From contig CM031610.1 in assembly GCA_018398815.1 (NCBI GenBank), positions 29,480,289-29,544,288 of the forward strand: DNA of 64,000 nucleotides. The letters are read 5' to 3'. This document shows, piece by piece, positions 1-13,400 of this stretch. Every line of letters starts with the position of its first letter. Position 1 is the first letter of the stretch. The translations under genes and the position numbers were made by a program. The notes under the pieces were generated by a model that saw only the letters and a list, made by a program, of their open reading frames with translations, was not told where the DNA came from and did not search any database. The stretch comes from Conus ventricosus. Lineage: Eukaryota; Mollusca; Gastropoda; Neogastropoda; Conidae.

Positions 1-1668
1 GACAGGGAACTAAGACTCGGGGCTGGTACCTCCGCTGTCCTTAGCAAATTTTGCTGTAGATTAAACCTCAGGAGAGAGTTCCGTCACATTCTGTGGGATT
101 TCATGTCGTTTGTTTAGGTGATGCTGGTTGCTCACAAACATGACAGCCCCTTAACCCTTGCTCTCGCACTTAGCTCCGCCCTCTCCCTATCACCTACTCT
201 TCTATAGATCTGCAAACTGCTTTAAGGTCAGACTTGCAGGATTTTCGTTCTACCCCCTTCACATTTGGGTTCAAGCATCAACTCATTACAGGAAAAACTC
301 GGCATCAGTTATCAGGAATCGCTCAGTGACGTTGAAAGATATTTTGCATTGGAGAGGAGGGGGTGGGAGAGGGAGAGGGTCAGTCTGAACTAATACCACT
401 GCATTTTATTTTATTATTTATTTTTTTTATTATAACGGAGGGGGTGGGGTATGAAAGACAGTTGATATTTTTGTGAAAGGTGGGGGTGAATGGGAGTGGG
501 GGACATACTCATCTTCTAATTTCTTTTGTAAAAGTGGGGGTCCTTGAATTGTCACCAAAATTGATGAGGGGAGCGGGAGAAATATTTGACGTAAACTATC
601 TTTCTTGAGAGTCCCCATTGCATCTTTCACATAGATCCCATGAAATTTGAAAGCCAAAAAAAAAATTACAAAATTTTAGATGTCTCATGAGCAGATCTCG
701 AAAAAATTCAACTTGTTAAAAGTAAAAATTTTTTTTTTAATTGTAATAGAATGGCAGTGTTTTTACTTTAGCTTAAAATGACATCATTATAAAGTTTAAC
801 TACTTTCTGTAACTGATAAACTGATCAAACACCACATGCACATGTGTATATACATGTGAAAAATTACAAAGCACAATAATAACAAAATGATAGTAACTGT
901 TATTTAAAAAAAATCATACTGACATGGTTGAGAGATGTTAATGTACTTGAAAAAAGTCCAAATTACCATAGAACAATCTGTCAACAAAATGACTTAGAGA
1001 CATGTTTGGAACACCCACTAACACAGTGTCAATACAGTCTGTACGCTGCTAAAATTGTGTACAAAAGTGTTGGAAGAGCAAGTCACTTTCTTTTTATTTT
1101 GTTTGTTTTCGTTTGTTTCATTTGATGATGTTCTGAGTTTTGAAGACCAACAAAATACAAATAAATATTAAATAGCAAACAAGTAGGGTAACTTTTGCTC
1201 CCGTGAGTTGCCCTACTTTGTTATATATTGTTAACCGTTTCCTGTCTCACTTTAGATTTCCTTTCATAGCAAAATACAAGTTTGCCACATGAATTCTTCG
1301 TGACATTTGTGTAATGTCATGACGCGGGTATAGGGGAGGAGGGCACAAGCCAGCGCAGTCCATGACTGGGTCTGGAAATGTTAACCGAGCAGCTGCAACA
1401 AGTCACTGTCCGTCAATGCCATGGACATTGAAGGGGGACTGCCACTCTGTGGCACTGACAGTGAAACCATCTATGGCTTGCCCGAGGTATAGCCTGCCAC
1501 ACTGCTTTAGGTTTATGACTTTAGGTTATCATGGACTTGTTTACTTCATTTGTAAAGAAAGAACACAACGAGCTGTTTTTCTATTATTGTGAGTTGCTTG
1601 ATCATCGCTTTTATGAGTATCACATAAACGCACACACACACACACACATGCGCACACACACTCACTCA

Positions 1669-1722
<54 letters not shown>

Positions 1723-3944
1723 CGCACACACAAACATGGGCATACACTCACTCGCTCTCTCTCTCTCTCACACACCTTATCCAAAAAGTGAAAAGTTTGT
1801 GAGTATAATTTTGTATTTATTTTATTCTGAATATTACAGTTCTTGACAATAATGATGCAATGACATGGACTCAAAATTATTCGTCTTTTCTATCACAAAG
1901 CCTCACAACCATAATATTGGAAAATAAGATACAAAGTAACATACATATATCATATAGAGAGAGAGAGAGAGCGAGATAAAACAAAAAATTCCCCCCAAAT
2001 TAACGTCCGTGCTTATGCTTTCACACACGGTACTCAAACAGTTATACTACACTGTACATTTGACTGTATTAAACATTGGGGTATCTTGCCGTTGCAATTA
2101 TTCCTTTTATTTCTAGGTAAGGTTTTTTGGTCAAGAGTGTATTTTGATTTCTGTTCTGCAACTCGGCACTCTGATCATATGTGCAGAGCAATGTAATGGT
2201 TGAACAAAATACATAAAAACAATAACTACATGGGCAATATCTTCATAATATATCAATAAGGTGCTGAAACCCTTTAAAAACACTTATGAGGAAGAAAATC
2301 AACATTTTACTGATAATGCAAACAAGTTCAAGACCACGAAAAGCAGTAATGAAGCATACACATAGATTTGTACACATAGATAAACAATGAAAGTTTCTTT
2401 TTTTTTCTTTTTTTCCTTTTTTTTTAAACCAATGAAAGCTTCTTTTGCTCGTCCTTGTGGACATGAACAGATCACTTTAGCGCCTATCACAGATCAATCC
2501 ATACATTGCTAAATTATGCAAATGAACTTTAATTCTTAAAATCCGCTTCTAGAAAACAAGGTAAATATAACAACACAGGTGAATCCTTGAAAGTAAAGAG
2601 ATTCCTAACTAAATCGTCTGTAATGAAAACAAACTAACCAACCAAATTTCAACAAAACAACAGACGAGGAACAAAACTAAGAGTTTACAAGAGCGACTGC
2701 CTGTTCACTTCAAACTACATCTGATAAAAAAATAAAATAAAAGGAAGTTTCTGGGAGTCACATCATGAACTACTGATAGCAAAGCCTCTTTTTATTTCCC
2801 ACTACTGGTAATGTATCCTACCATTGATTATGTGAGGGAATCAGGAATAAATACCCAGGAAAAACATATGGAAATTTACAGATTTCAATTGTAGCTTGAA
2901 ATAAAGGCTTTTAACCTTAACCTTAAGGACAGACAATGTCTGAAGAAATAGTTTTTAAAGACAGAAACTAGTGCAAGACTGTGGATTATGACAGCAATGA
3001 AGTAGCTATGACCTTTAATTCAAAGGATATAATATGAACAGGTAGAATTTTACTGTAGTGCAGGTTCTGTCGGCTTCCATAGTGTACTCTCATGATAAAA
3101 AATCTATGTTAACCATTCAGGCATGGCACATTTTTATGAAATGAAGAAAAAAAATCCACAGAAAGAAAAACACAATTCCACTTTGTCTATTTGTTTTGCT
3201 TTTTCAATATGCACTCAATGCTCTTGAAATGAATGATAAATCAAAGACACTTAAAATGATCTGCGACATAATACAACTAATGATGAGTTATTAAGATGGA
3301 ATTAAGTTTTGAGATCAAATAAGAAAAAAGGTGTAGAATGATTCATTAACTGTGATTGAAATGAGGAAACGGCATGTGGAGAAAGTCAATTTACATTAAA
3401 AAAAAACAGACAAGTGGCAAATCAGTAATAAAGTATATGGATGTCTGAGGTACGAGAAGATCAATGAAATCACAAGTCTAAATTTGTGGACTGAAAGAGA
3501 CGATCAAGACACAAACAATAACCATTTTCTGAATATTTCTATCAAAGAATGTTTAGCTGAATTGTTGATGTCACTAATGTCTTCATCAAACAAGTTTTCT
3601 TTCTTTCCATTCATCTGCTGAGTTAAAAAATAGAATTCCAGTTTTATGTCTTCAACAATGCACACAAACTCTGCAGAAACACATTTCAATTTTCCACTCT
3701 GCATTGCTATATCAACAGGACCCTACATGGTACTAAATATTAGGTCCTTGTAGATTCCACATCTTCTTCCCTATCAATGTACTGGCAACCAGATCACCAG
3801 TTGTTACTTTGAAAGTTTAGCACGCAGACATGGCACATGCATTATCATTGTACACATATGCGCATTCCAAGCTGACTTGTAACATACAATAGCAAAGTCT
3901 CTCTCTACAAGAAGCACACAATCACCTCTCTCTTCAACGTCCAA
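1..3944. other. Non-coding, downstream of the ankyrin gene
   Basis: No coding exon seen. The segment next to 3944 should contain the ankyrin gene's 3' untranslated region (minus strand), but I could not fix a poly(A) site. Contents: G-rich purine patches at 340-380 and 430-560, the (CA)n tract at 1.63-1.75 kb, a short (GA)n at 1957-1972, and otherwise plain A/T-rich DNA. Confidence 0.6.
1627..1770. repeat. (CA)n microsatellite with a short (CT)n end
   Basis: Compound dinucleotide tract: CA with scattered CG/CT interruptions, then CTCTCT. Open frames across it are repeat artefacts. Confidence 0.95.
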
Positions 3945-4464
3945 TCATTCACCAGTACTCCAAGTCGGAATCTCCCCCATCTTCGCTGGCAGAGCTATCA
4001 GAGGAAGAGGGTATTCACTGTCGCCGACAATGGGATACACGTGGTCTGGCCTCTCTATGTGCAGCTCCGACATTTTCAGTCCCAGCTGCTGCAGGAGCAG
4101 TTCCATCTGCAGGCAGATCAGGGTGTTCTTGGGCAGTCCCAGCAAGGCCACCAAGGCCGTCAGCACGGTGTCGTTCACCACCAGCCCCATGTACTCCTCG
4201 TACACCTCCCTCTGACACAAGTCCTGGGTTGGAAGTTCTGGCGGAAGGTGGCCACGGGCAGGATGCACTGCAGGCAGTGGGTGCTGTCCACCAGGCACTG
4301 CCGGAACACCTTGCGTGCACACAGCTGCTGCAGGGAACAGCTGGTGCCTCCAAACAGCAGGGGGATCAGCCGTGCCCGGTGCCGTCGAAGGTGAGAGAGT
4401 TCAGGCAGGAGGGTGTCAATCAGCTGGACCAGTTCCTCTTCTATCTCAGGCTGGTTGAAGTAAC
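3945..4464 (-). CDS. Ankyrin gene last coding exon, SOCS-box-like, with a one-base frameshift
   Basis: Acceptor GCGCAG|GTTACTTC; stop TGA at 3945-3947. The exon opens GYFNQPEIEEELVQLIDTLL, continues RARLIPLLFGGTSCSLQQLC and runs to LPVATFRQNFQP. The frame then breaks and resumes as QREVYEEYMGLVVNDTVLTA... to PTWSTGE. The break lies in a CCC run near 4225-4235, and one added base would heal it. SLQQLCARKVFRQCL is the SOCS-box-like part. The 520 bases have higher GC than the flanks, as expected for coding DNA. Confidence 0.75.
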
Positions 4465-7400
4465 CTGCGCAACAGCCAGCTATCGGTGTCAGGTTGCGTT
4501 TGTAATAACATGTCATGATCTCAGAGCTATAGGTAATGTTAATATTAACCCTTATGCTAGTTGCCGCGACATAAGTCGCGCCACTATGTCATGCCCGTCA
4601 CTGGTTGTCGAGATTTAAGTCGTGCTGTAGGGTTAGCCTTGTGACCCTAGTTTCACTGACACACACACAGATACGAAACTATGACTCATTGACAAGCTAA
4701 TTTGCATAAGTTGCTAAACGAGCCCCAGAACATTGATTTTCAGCTTAGTTTATAGTTAAGTAGCAGCTTGTAATGCACAGCACAACTTGAATCATCTGGC
4801 AAACAACAATGGTGGCATCCAAAGGAGAACATAACAGAATTAAGAACTTGTTTGAAGGTGTTTTTGCTGATGATGTTGTGGAAAAAGCAGGTGAAGAAGT
4901 TATGGACATTTTGAATGAACAGGCTGTGGTGGATGATACTTTTGATTTAGATCAAGCACCACGTAATCATGATTTTGAAATCGACACAGACAATGACTGG
5001 ATGAGTGCTTAAGGGTGAGGGGAATCTCAACATGCCATTCAGTGGGAAGAAAAACCCAGTGTAGCGCTTCCAGATGATCTTAAACCTTTCAAACGTTGAT
5101 AGTGACCATATTGGGGTGTTTTTTTTGTGTTATCAGCAGTGATCTCAATGTGAAAACTGAACTGTACCTCATTCATTCTTACCTGGATTACCTGCATGTT
5201 AGACTGGTATAATCCACGCTGACTTTCCTTTGAAAAAGGATGTAACTTATTTCTGGATATTGTGGAACATCATAGACTGGATTATTTGTGAACAAGCCCT
5301 TGAGAATGACAAGCAGGATGTGCCACCTGTTTTCACCTGTTATTTTTACATTCTAGACAAGTAAGCACCTAATCAAACACTCACCAGCACACCAGTTCTG
5401 TTTTATATTATTCTTTATTCAGTTACTAACAATTTCTATTCTGCACGTCATGTTCAAATACTAACCGTTGAAAAGTTATGCGTATTATACAAATGTAACT
5501 GTTCTTTTCAAACTTTCCTTCTGTTGATCCACCAGACAATATACTTAATAGCACATTGTTAAACAACCAGAGTAAGGCTTAATCATAATAATGTTCCTGT
5601 CTCTACTGTGTAAAGTCAAGGATCTGTGCACCTCTTGGACCATTATGTTTCCTACTCTTCTTATATATTATGCAATTAATTCACTGGATACGTTCCTGAT
5701 GGTATTCTTGCACAAGTAGCATTTTCTATGGTGAATATACCAATCTTCAAACAAGTAGAGTTTTGCCTGAAGTTCATACAAGTGAGTCAGTTCCTTTTCT
5801 CCTCCTCTTATACATTATGCAATTGAATATGTACTTTCAACCATTTTGATGTGCATACACCCAGGCATTGTAATATTGGACACACGGTGATTTTTCACTT
5901 CTGAATGAAATAGAAATGTGCACGCATACCCATACTTATACAGGAAAACTGAAGAGTAACTTTTTTCTACCTTGTGTGGGTGTGCACATACCCATGCCAC
6001 TTTTATGGGATTGCCTCTTAATAGCGACAGTAGTGCTTACACTCGCATCAGACAGAAAAGCTTAACTTTTCTTTGTTACTTTATAATCTTTTTTCTTTTC
6101 ATACAGAACTTTTTGGGATGGAAGAGGGAACATGGAGAATGATAAAAAATCATGCAAGTTCTGTTGGTTTGAATGCATGCCTGGGTGCAGTCACCAACAG
6201 CATTCAGAAAAGGCCAAGCTTAATCTATTGGATACCTTCCTCGGAGCAATCTCCCTTGCATTTTCTATGGTGAATGATCCCATTTGAAGTCAAGTTGCTG
6301 TACGTCTGAAGTTCATGCAATTGTGTAAAATCATTTTGAAACATTGAAACAAAAAGTTAGAGAGATTTTGAACCTACATGGGCACTTGGGTAAGTGCAAA
6401 CTTTTGCCATGATCTAACCCCACCAAAATCTGTTGTGCATCTCCTCACATATCTTCAGAACTGTCACAAACACACTGGTGCTGGAATGTACCTGACTGAA
6501 CCCTCACTCTCAGCTATACTTTGGAGGTGGTTGCAAGTTTCCAGCCTGATCCGTTTCTATAAGTGACAGTGACAGAACAAATACACCAGCCCTAAACCTC
6601 TTTATACATGTTATTTTGCTCTCTGGATTAACCTTTACCAGCCGAGTCATCCAGTAGTGGAGGACAGATTTCTCTCCCTTGAGCCGAGTCATCCAAGTCT
6701 GAATGACAGACATACAGCAGTACATTCTGCCGTGTCGTCTACTATCAGATGACGGGAACATAAAAAAATTCCTACACTTTCCATGAAATGATCCAAGGGA
6801 AATAAGCTCTGTAACTAGTCTTGGGGATGTTGGAGCGAGTTGTAGACCATACTTTCAGTGGCCTATTGTGAACTTGTCTGACCCCAGGAGCATTGAAACA
6901 TAGAAACTGACGGCACCGGCGCGCGGCGCATATTTCCTGTGCCAGAAAAAAATGTCGGTCAGGCGAAGGGGTGGTAGTGATTTTCTCGCTCAATGAAGCG
7001 CTTGAAATCATATTACAAAGTGGATCTGGTGATGAGGGGAGTGATAGAGAGATAGAAAACTTTGAAAGAGAATAGGAAAGTGAATTGTTTGAAGATACAG
7101 CCACCCCTTCATCTTCCGATTTGGTGTTATAAAAGAACGGAATAGAATGCAAACAAAGCATTTTTTCTACTTGTCAGACATGTTTTTCAACGCACAGTCG
7201 TGTGTACACATTGAAAGTAAATGATCTGAAATTACTATGTTTGATTAGTTGAGTGTTTGTTCTTTCCTGTGACACCTAACACAAGACTGTCAGTTGTTGT
7301 CTAGCTACCGTAAAAATAAATTAAAAAGTGGCCAAATATGTGCATTGGCAGGGAATGTGCGCAAGCGTGCGGCAGCAGGGAATCGTGCCGTCCGTGCCGC

Positions 7401-10400
7401 CTCGGCTGGATAGTATTAAGGTTTTGTCCCTATAGGCACCAAATCTGACAAGTCCTTCATGACAGTATATTTAACAAGCCTTTTCTTTCATGAAGATCCT
7501 TGCAATATGTCCTTAAACTGTTAAGCGAATATCGAAATATTGAAAAATATCTAGCAAAGCAAAAGAAAAATGGGAGGGGGGGGGGGGTTATCCTGGATCT
7601 GCCCTTTGATCCAGACTCACACCAAAAATCAACAGTCTGTCTTTTGACCACATTCCACCTTTCCACTAAATTTGGTTTTGATGCAGTATTTTTTGCATAA
7701 TCTTGCCAACAGACTGAAAAACCAGCCAAACAAATGTGGGTGAAACCCTCAGTGGCAGACGTATAATGTCCGCCAAATACTGTATCTAAAAATGACATAC
7801 ATATGAACGATCAGATGTGAAGAAACAAACTAAAATGGCTCTATTGCAAAGTTTGACAGACCCCAAACAACTATGGCCATTTTTTTGTTCTTTATTTCAC
7901 ACCAACCTGCATCCACAAGATGTCTGAAGGGCTGTGTGGCAGTGGTCAAACAGTGATAGGTGTCTCCCACATGATTTTCCTCTGCACTGGCCAGCCAGCG
8001 TACACAGCAAGCAGGGGGATACTTCCCTGGAACAGCAGAAAAATTGTTTTTGATTAGGAACTGTGAGAATTCTTCTTGCCTTTTTTCTTTCTTTTTTCAT
8101 GATTATAAACTTCAAATTGGATAATCATAATACGTTGTTACCCTAAACCTGGACGCCAGCTGTTGAAATACCTGATGCCAGGTTATTAATTTTGACCTTC
8201 CAAGCAGTTATGTTAGGAAATCCTGCATGCATTTTCAGTGCCCAAAAGCTGAAGAAGCAAGTTTTAGTGATAGAAGACTTTCAAACTCCAAAGAAGACAA
8301 CCTGATTAATAAAAAAAAACACTAATCATAGTTAGTACCTATGATAAGCATTATATGTCATTGTCATACTGTCAGTCTGCTGTAAATTGACAGCTAAAAT
8401 ATCATTTTAATTCTATAGGCATAAATTTACTCTTAAAAATGCTACATTTTCATCAGCTACAAGATATTTTACTTCTTCCATCTCACATCACTCGTCGGTT
8501 TTTCTTCTCACCATTTCTTTTAAGCGGACTGATAAACGTCTGTTGTTCCTCAATGTTTCATAAATCAATACTTAAAACTTGAAAAAAAAAGTGTGCTTTG
8601 TGACCGGAAAGAGCCTGGAACTGTTTTCACTTATTCTTTATTGTCCAAGCCTGTCTTGAATTTCTTTACTCCCCACACAAATGCCACAACAAACTCTCAG
8701 ACTACAATTCTAGCCCTATTCCATATGGTTGTGGACAGTTTGCGCAATATCCCTTTTTCAATAAAAAATCATGCACAATTGGTGCTGCATCTTTATTTCC
8801 CACCCCTATTCCCTTCTTTCCACCCACCTTGACCTCTCAGCCTAATTGCTTCATTAACGCTAATCATTTCCACATCTGTACTTTTCCACACTGACTTGCG
8901 AGAAAAAGGCGTAGCACCCGTCTGAAGCTCTAGGCTGCACCTTCCAGCTGCTTTTTACTTGTTACACACACAATAGCCGCACACCAACCTTTTTCGCTTC
9001 CGTGTTTGCCACACTGATCCTTTGAGGGAAGGGTTAGCCCTTTCTGGAGCAGCTTGGTTGTTCCTTCCACGTCCCCTCGCGCCATGCAATGGAACAGAGC
9101 TGTGCGACCCATGTTGTTCTGGTGGTTGACCTGTTGACCAGTAACCTAACATGAGTTTGGATGTATTTTAACAGCCGCAAAGACAATCGTTTACTTGTGA
9201 AATCTTCTATCTGAGCAGCCTGTAGAAGATTCCCACTTGAAAAAACTTTTTTTTTATTACAATTTTGACATAGAGATTGCTTAAATCTTTTTTTTTAATT
9301 TTGTATTAAGCCCCAGCCTTTTGAAGATTGTTTTTGGAAAAAAATGACAAGGATTTGATCACTGAATTTTCCCGTTTCATTAAACTTGTTGTAAACTTTC
9401 CATAAACATTTTTAAAAGTAGTTTTTGTAAATTTTATGCAGGTAGCTATTCTAAGGAAGACTTTATGTTCACCCTAAAAACGGTATAAAAGCACTTCAGG
9501 GGCAGAAATTTTCAGGGCATTGTTCTATCCCGGGGCCCTCCCCTTTATGGTGATTGGCCCCCAAGAACAAATCAGGTTTTCATTTAAAGTGAGAAAAACA
9601 ACAGCTTCAAGCTCTAAAAATCTGCCCAAACGGGGGGTGAACTTTTTTCCACCCTTTCCCCCGGGGCCAGATCTGTAACCATTGACTACGCCCTGTGGGC
9701 TTTATTGTACTCTATGACAAAATTATCAGGAAAAAAATAGTAAACAGTTTTACTGTTTGTATTTACAAATGTTTTTTCAGCCTTTTTTTTAAATCTGAAA
9801 ATGTGTGCTTATTGTTTTACTCATCAAGTTTTTTAAATTTTTTCATACAATAAATATTGAAATGTTAATTTTCTTATTAATCGAAATGAATGAACAAAAT
9901 AACTTTCATTTCCTTAAAACCCCTTAACCAATCTGTGGAATTTTCTTTTCCTTTTATTTTGCAAGTTGTCCTTTGCCAAAAAAACAAAAAAAAACAACAA
10001 CACTAAAACCACACAACAATGGCTGAATAAAATAAGACATTATACAAGCAGAAGTTTTTAAAAGTTTTTGCCCCACCTTAAAATCTTCTTTGACCTGTAC
10101 ACACAAAAAAACGAAATCAGTTTCAATTACATCCCATCCTTAAAACAATAAAAAAGCCCAGGAATGCATTTTTGACAGAGGAAGTCTCACACAGACTGGG
10201 TGAGTCTTCACGAAAGGGACATGTTTCTGCCTGTCAACAAGGGCTGGGGCATTAACAGGCCAATAGAGGTTTTTCCCAGTGAGCCTCGCGTTCGATCTTC
10301 CCCGTTTCACCAAGCAATCAAAAGAGGGATGTCTTGACTGTACATAATTTTGGGTGTAGGGCGTCAGGGATTTACTGCTATATTAGGGTCACCCCCATTC

Positions 10401-13400
10401 CCGGAAAAAAAACAAATCCCTTTAAATAAAAAAATCTTACATTGCTTTTTATCACAAAACACAACAACCACAACACACAAAAACCCCACACACACAATTC
10501 CGCACACACAATCCATGTACACCTCCCCTTCAAATTAGCAGTGATTTTAACAAAAAGAAAAAGGGGAGGGGCAATCAACTCAAGTTTTCGATAAAAAAAA
10601 TGTTTCTTTGGTAGTGGTCTTCATTCTTTTTGTTGCAAAACTTCCATTTTGCGCTCTTTTCAAGGGGGAAATTTACCCCCTCACAGGCTCTGCTAAACAC
10701 AATCATACCAATCATTACCTTCCGTTTTGGGGGGCCCATACCAGTGGTCCATGAGGATTAGCTTCATATTAGGTCACCCCCGTGGGAATTCACTTTAAGG
10801 GAAGCGGTGTACTGCTGCTAAATAACCATGTTTTGTGATGCTTGTTTTGATCCAGCATATCCCCGGAACCCCTTGAAAAACCTACGTACAGTAACTCCCT
10901 TTTTCACCAACTAAAATAAGCAGTTTTCCCCCCTGAAGGGGAAAGCTTCCCTGTTCCTAAAACGATGCCCCTAGCTAGCTGCATGAATGGTCAATCTGCG
11001 GGGGAAAACTAAACTAAGTCTTCAAATTAACAGGGAGAAAGGTCTCGATGGTGCTATTCTTTTTTCAGAATGAGGACCATAAAGGACCCGAGTTTTTCTT
11101 GGGCGGGCCATTTTACGGTTGGTCCACAGTTATTTCATGTAAAAGCTCCATAAGGCCGCAAAATGGCCAGAAATTGAAAAAGATTTCAAGTTAAACCATT
11201 AGGTAGAAGAAACCCCGGTGGTTCCCCGCTTCCCACTTTAGCCAAAGTTGCAAGATTTGGGTCCACAGATTAAAAAATCCCCCCAGATATGTAACCTGGG
11301 TGTTTGAACAACCATGAGTTTAGTCCTTTTACCACTGTGGTTTATTTATTTTTTTTTTTGTTTTTGTGATCCCCCCTTATTAAACCCATTTAAATTCCCA
11401 AAATTTTTTTATTTAAATCACAACCCAGCAAGAATGGTTATGGTATGCAGGATAACCAGAAAAAAAAAGTTTTAAAAAAAAAACACCCCAAAAAAATGCC
11501 ACCTTAGAAAACCTACCCCCCTCCCTTTTTCTTAGCATTTTAAAAGCATTTTCGGAAGTTGAGTTTTAGGTTTTGTTTTTTTTTGTTTTTTTTGTTAAAA
11601 AACTAGGTACTTATATTGCGTGAAAGAAATCTTTAAATCGTGATTTTAAATTTTAAAAACAAGTAATGCTTTTTCTCTATTTTTTGTGTCAGGCCCCCCA
11701 GTTTTACATAGCTGTTGCTGTTACTTACTCAGAACAATGAAGACAAGGTCAAGGATATTCTCCAAAATGTCTTCCACTGTCTGGAGGTAATCTTTGTTTA
11801 GGCCCACCACGACATCCACTGCTACCTCCCTCACCCACTCAGCATAGTCTTCGCTGCAAATTAATTATGTTTAATCATAAACAACATGCCTGTGCAAGAG
11901 CATCACATACATATTCACCCTATTAAGTTAAAATGTAAATGATCAAACTGGCAAGAAAAATAGAAAACTCAATAAAGCAAAGGCTCTATCACCATACATA
12001 CACATACACTCCCTGAATTCAAATGTTTAAAAAATTTTACTCACACACTTGCTCAGTCTCTACATCAACCATAAATTGGCAACTATATTAAGATACTCCT
12101 AGTAGAAAGAAATTCGTGGAGAGCGTGGCAACAGTGAGTCCTCAGAAGAGAAGCCCCCTTCAAGCAAGTGTTTCGGCCCTTATCTCCTGACACTCTAGGG
12201 GGGTTGGGCCACACCCAGTTAATGACTCCGGATGTCCCTCTGCTGCCCCTTTTTTCCCCAACTTTTTATCAGAAAAACAATCAAAACAAAGCATGATTCA
12301 ATGGTACATCTTTGGAGAAATGGCTAAACTTACAAATGGCTGAATATGTACTTCCTCATGCCAGTTACTGTCATGAATTATTCAAATCAACTAATGTCTT
12401 TCATTCATTAAACAAACAAAAAAAACTGTCCCACAATTGAAAAAAAAAGGTAATTAATTATTAGATTTTTCTTATTGTTACAAAACCAGGCTGAGAAGAA
12501 CCAAAGTATGGCCAGAGAAAGTAGAAAAGGGAAGAACGTTCACTCCGCCAAGCCCTGCTATATTTTTCTACTAACGGCTGTTGAAGCCAGCCCTTCCACG
12601 CTGCATGGGGAGGGTGGGGGGTGGGGGGTGGGGTGGAATGTGCTCACCACCTTCCTGCCAGGCAGCAGAACCGCGGCTCACGAAGCAGACGCACACGTAC
12701 ACAGTAAAAAGAGAGAGAAAAGAGACAGTATCTGCTTTGTTGACTACTTTAATTAACTTGCAATAGAAAAGCACAAAATGCTACATCGACAAATTGACAA
12801 TAATAATGTTGTTAAATTACACTCTGACAATACCATCTGTGGGGACCACCACAGCAACATCAAAACCACGGATTATTAGTGCACATTTTATCAGTGACCT
12901 CCATTTTTCGTAACTTTCAATAGTGTCAAACACACTTTTAAATGGAGCCATTATCTGATTAAGATTTTTACGGAAGAAAGATTTTAACGAAGTTTCTGGT
13001 ACGTTTCTAGACGATGTCATTTAAAGAGATGTGTGAAAGGTTTTTAAAAAAATTTTTTTTAAGACTGGTGAGTTGATTTTAGCATGGTGACAGCCCTGAT
13101 GTGGCCCTTTGCGGTCGGCTGGGCTATAAGCAACATTATCTTATCTTATCAAAACTGATCACAAAAGTCCAGACAAAGTCAAAATCACTATATCATCTTA
13201 AAAATGAGAAATTAATACCAGTTGCAACAGTTACAATACATGGAAGAGGGGTAGGTACAAGGAGTAAATCAATGAACAATTCTCTCGCACTGCACTCGCA
13301 TCACTCGACCTGCATGCATGTAATCCCAAGGTCTTTGATAACATCATGATGTCAGCACTGTATGTTTAAAAGAACACTAAATATTAAAGATACAACAAAC

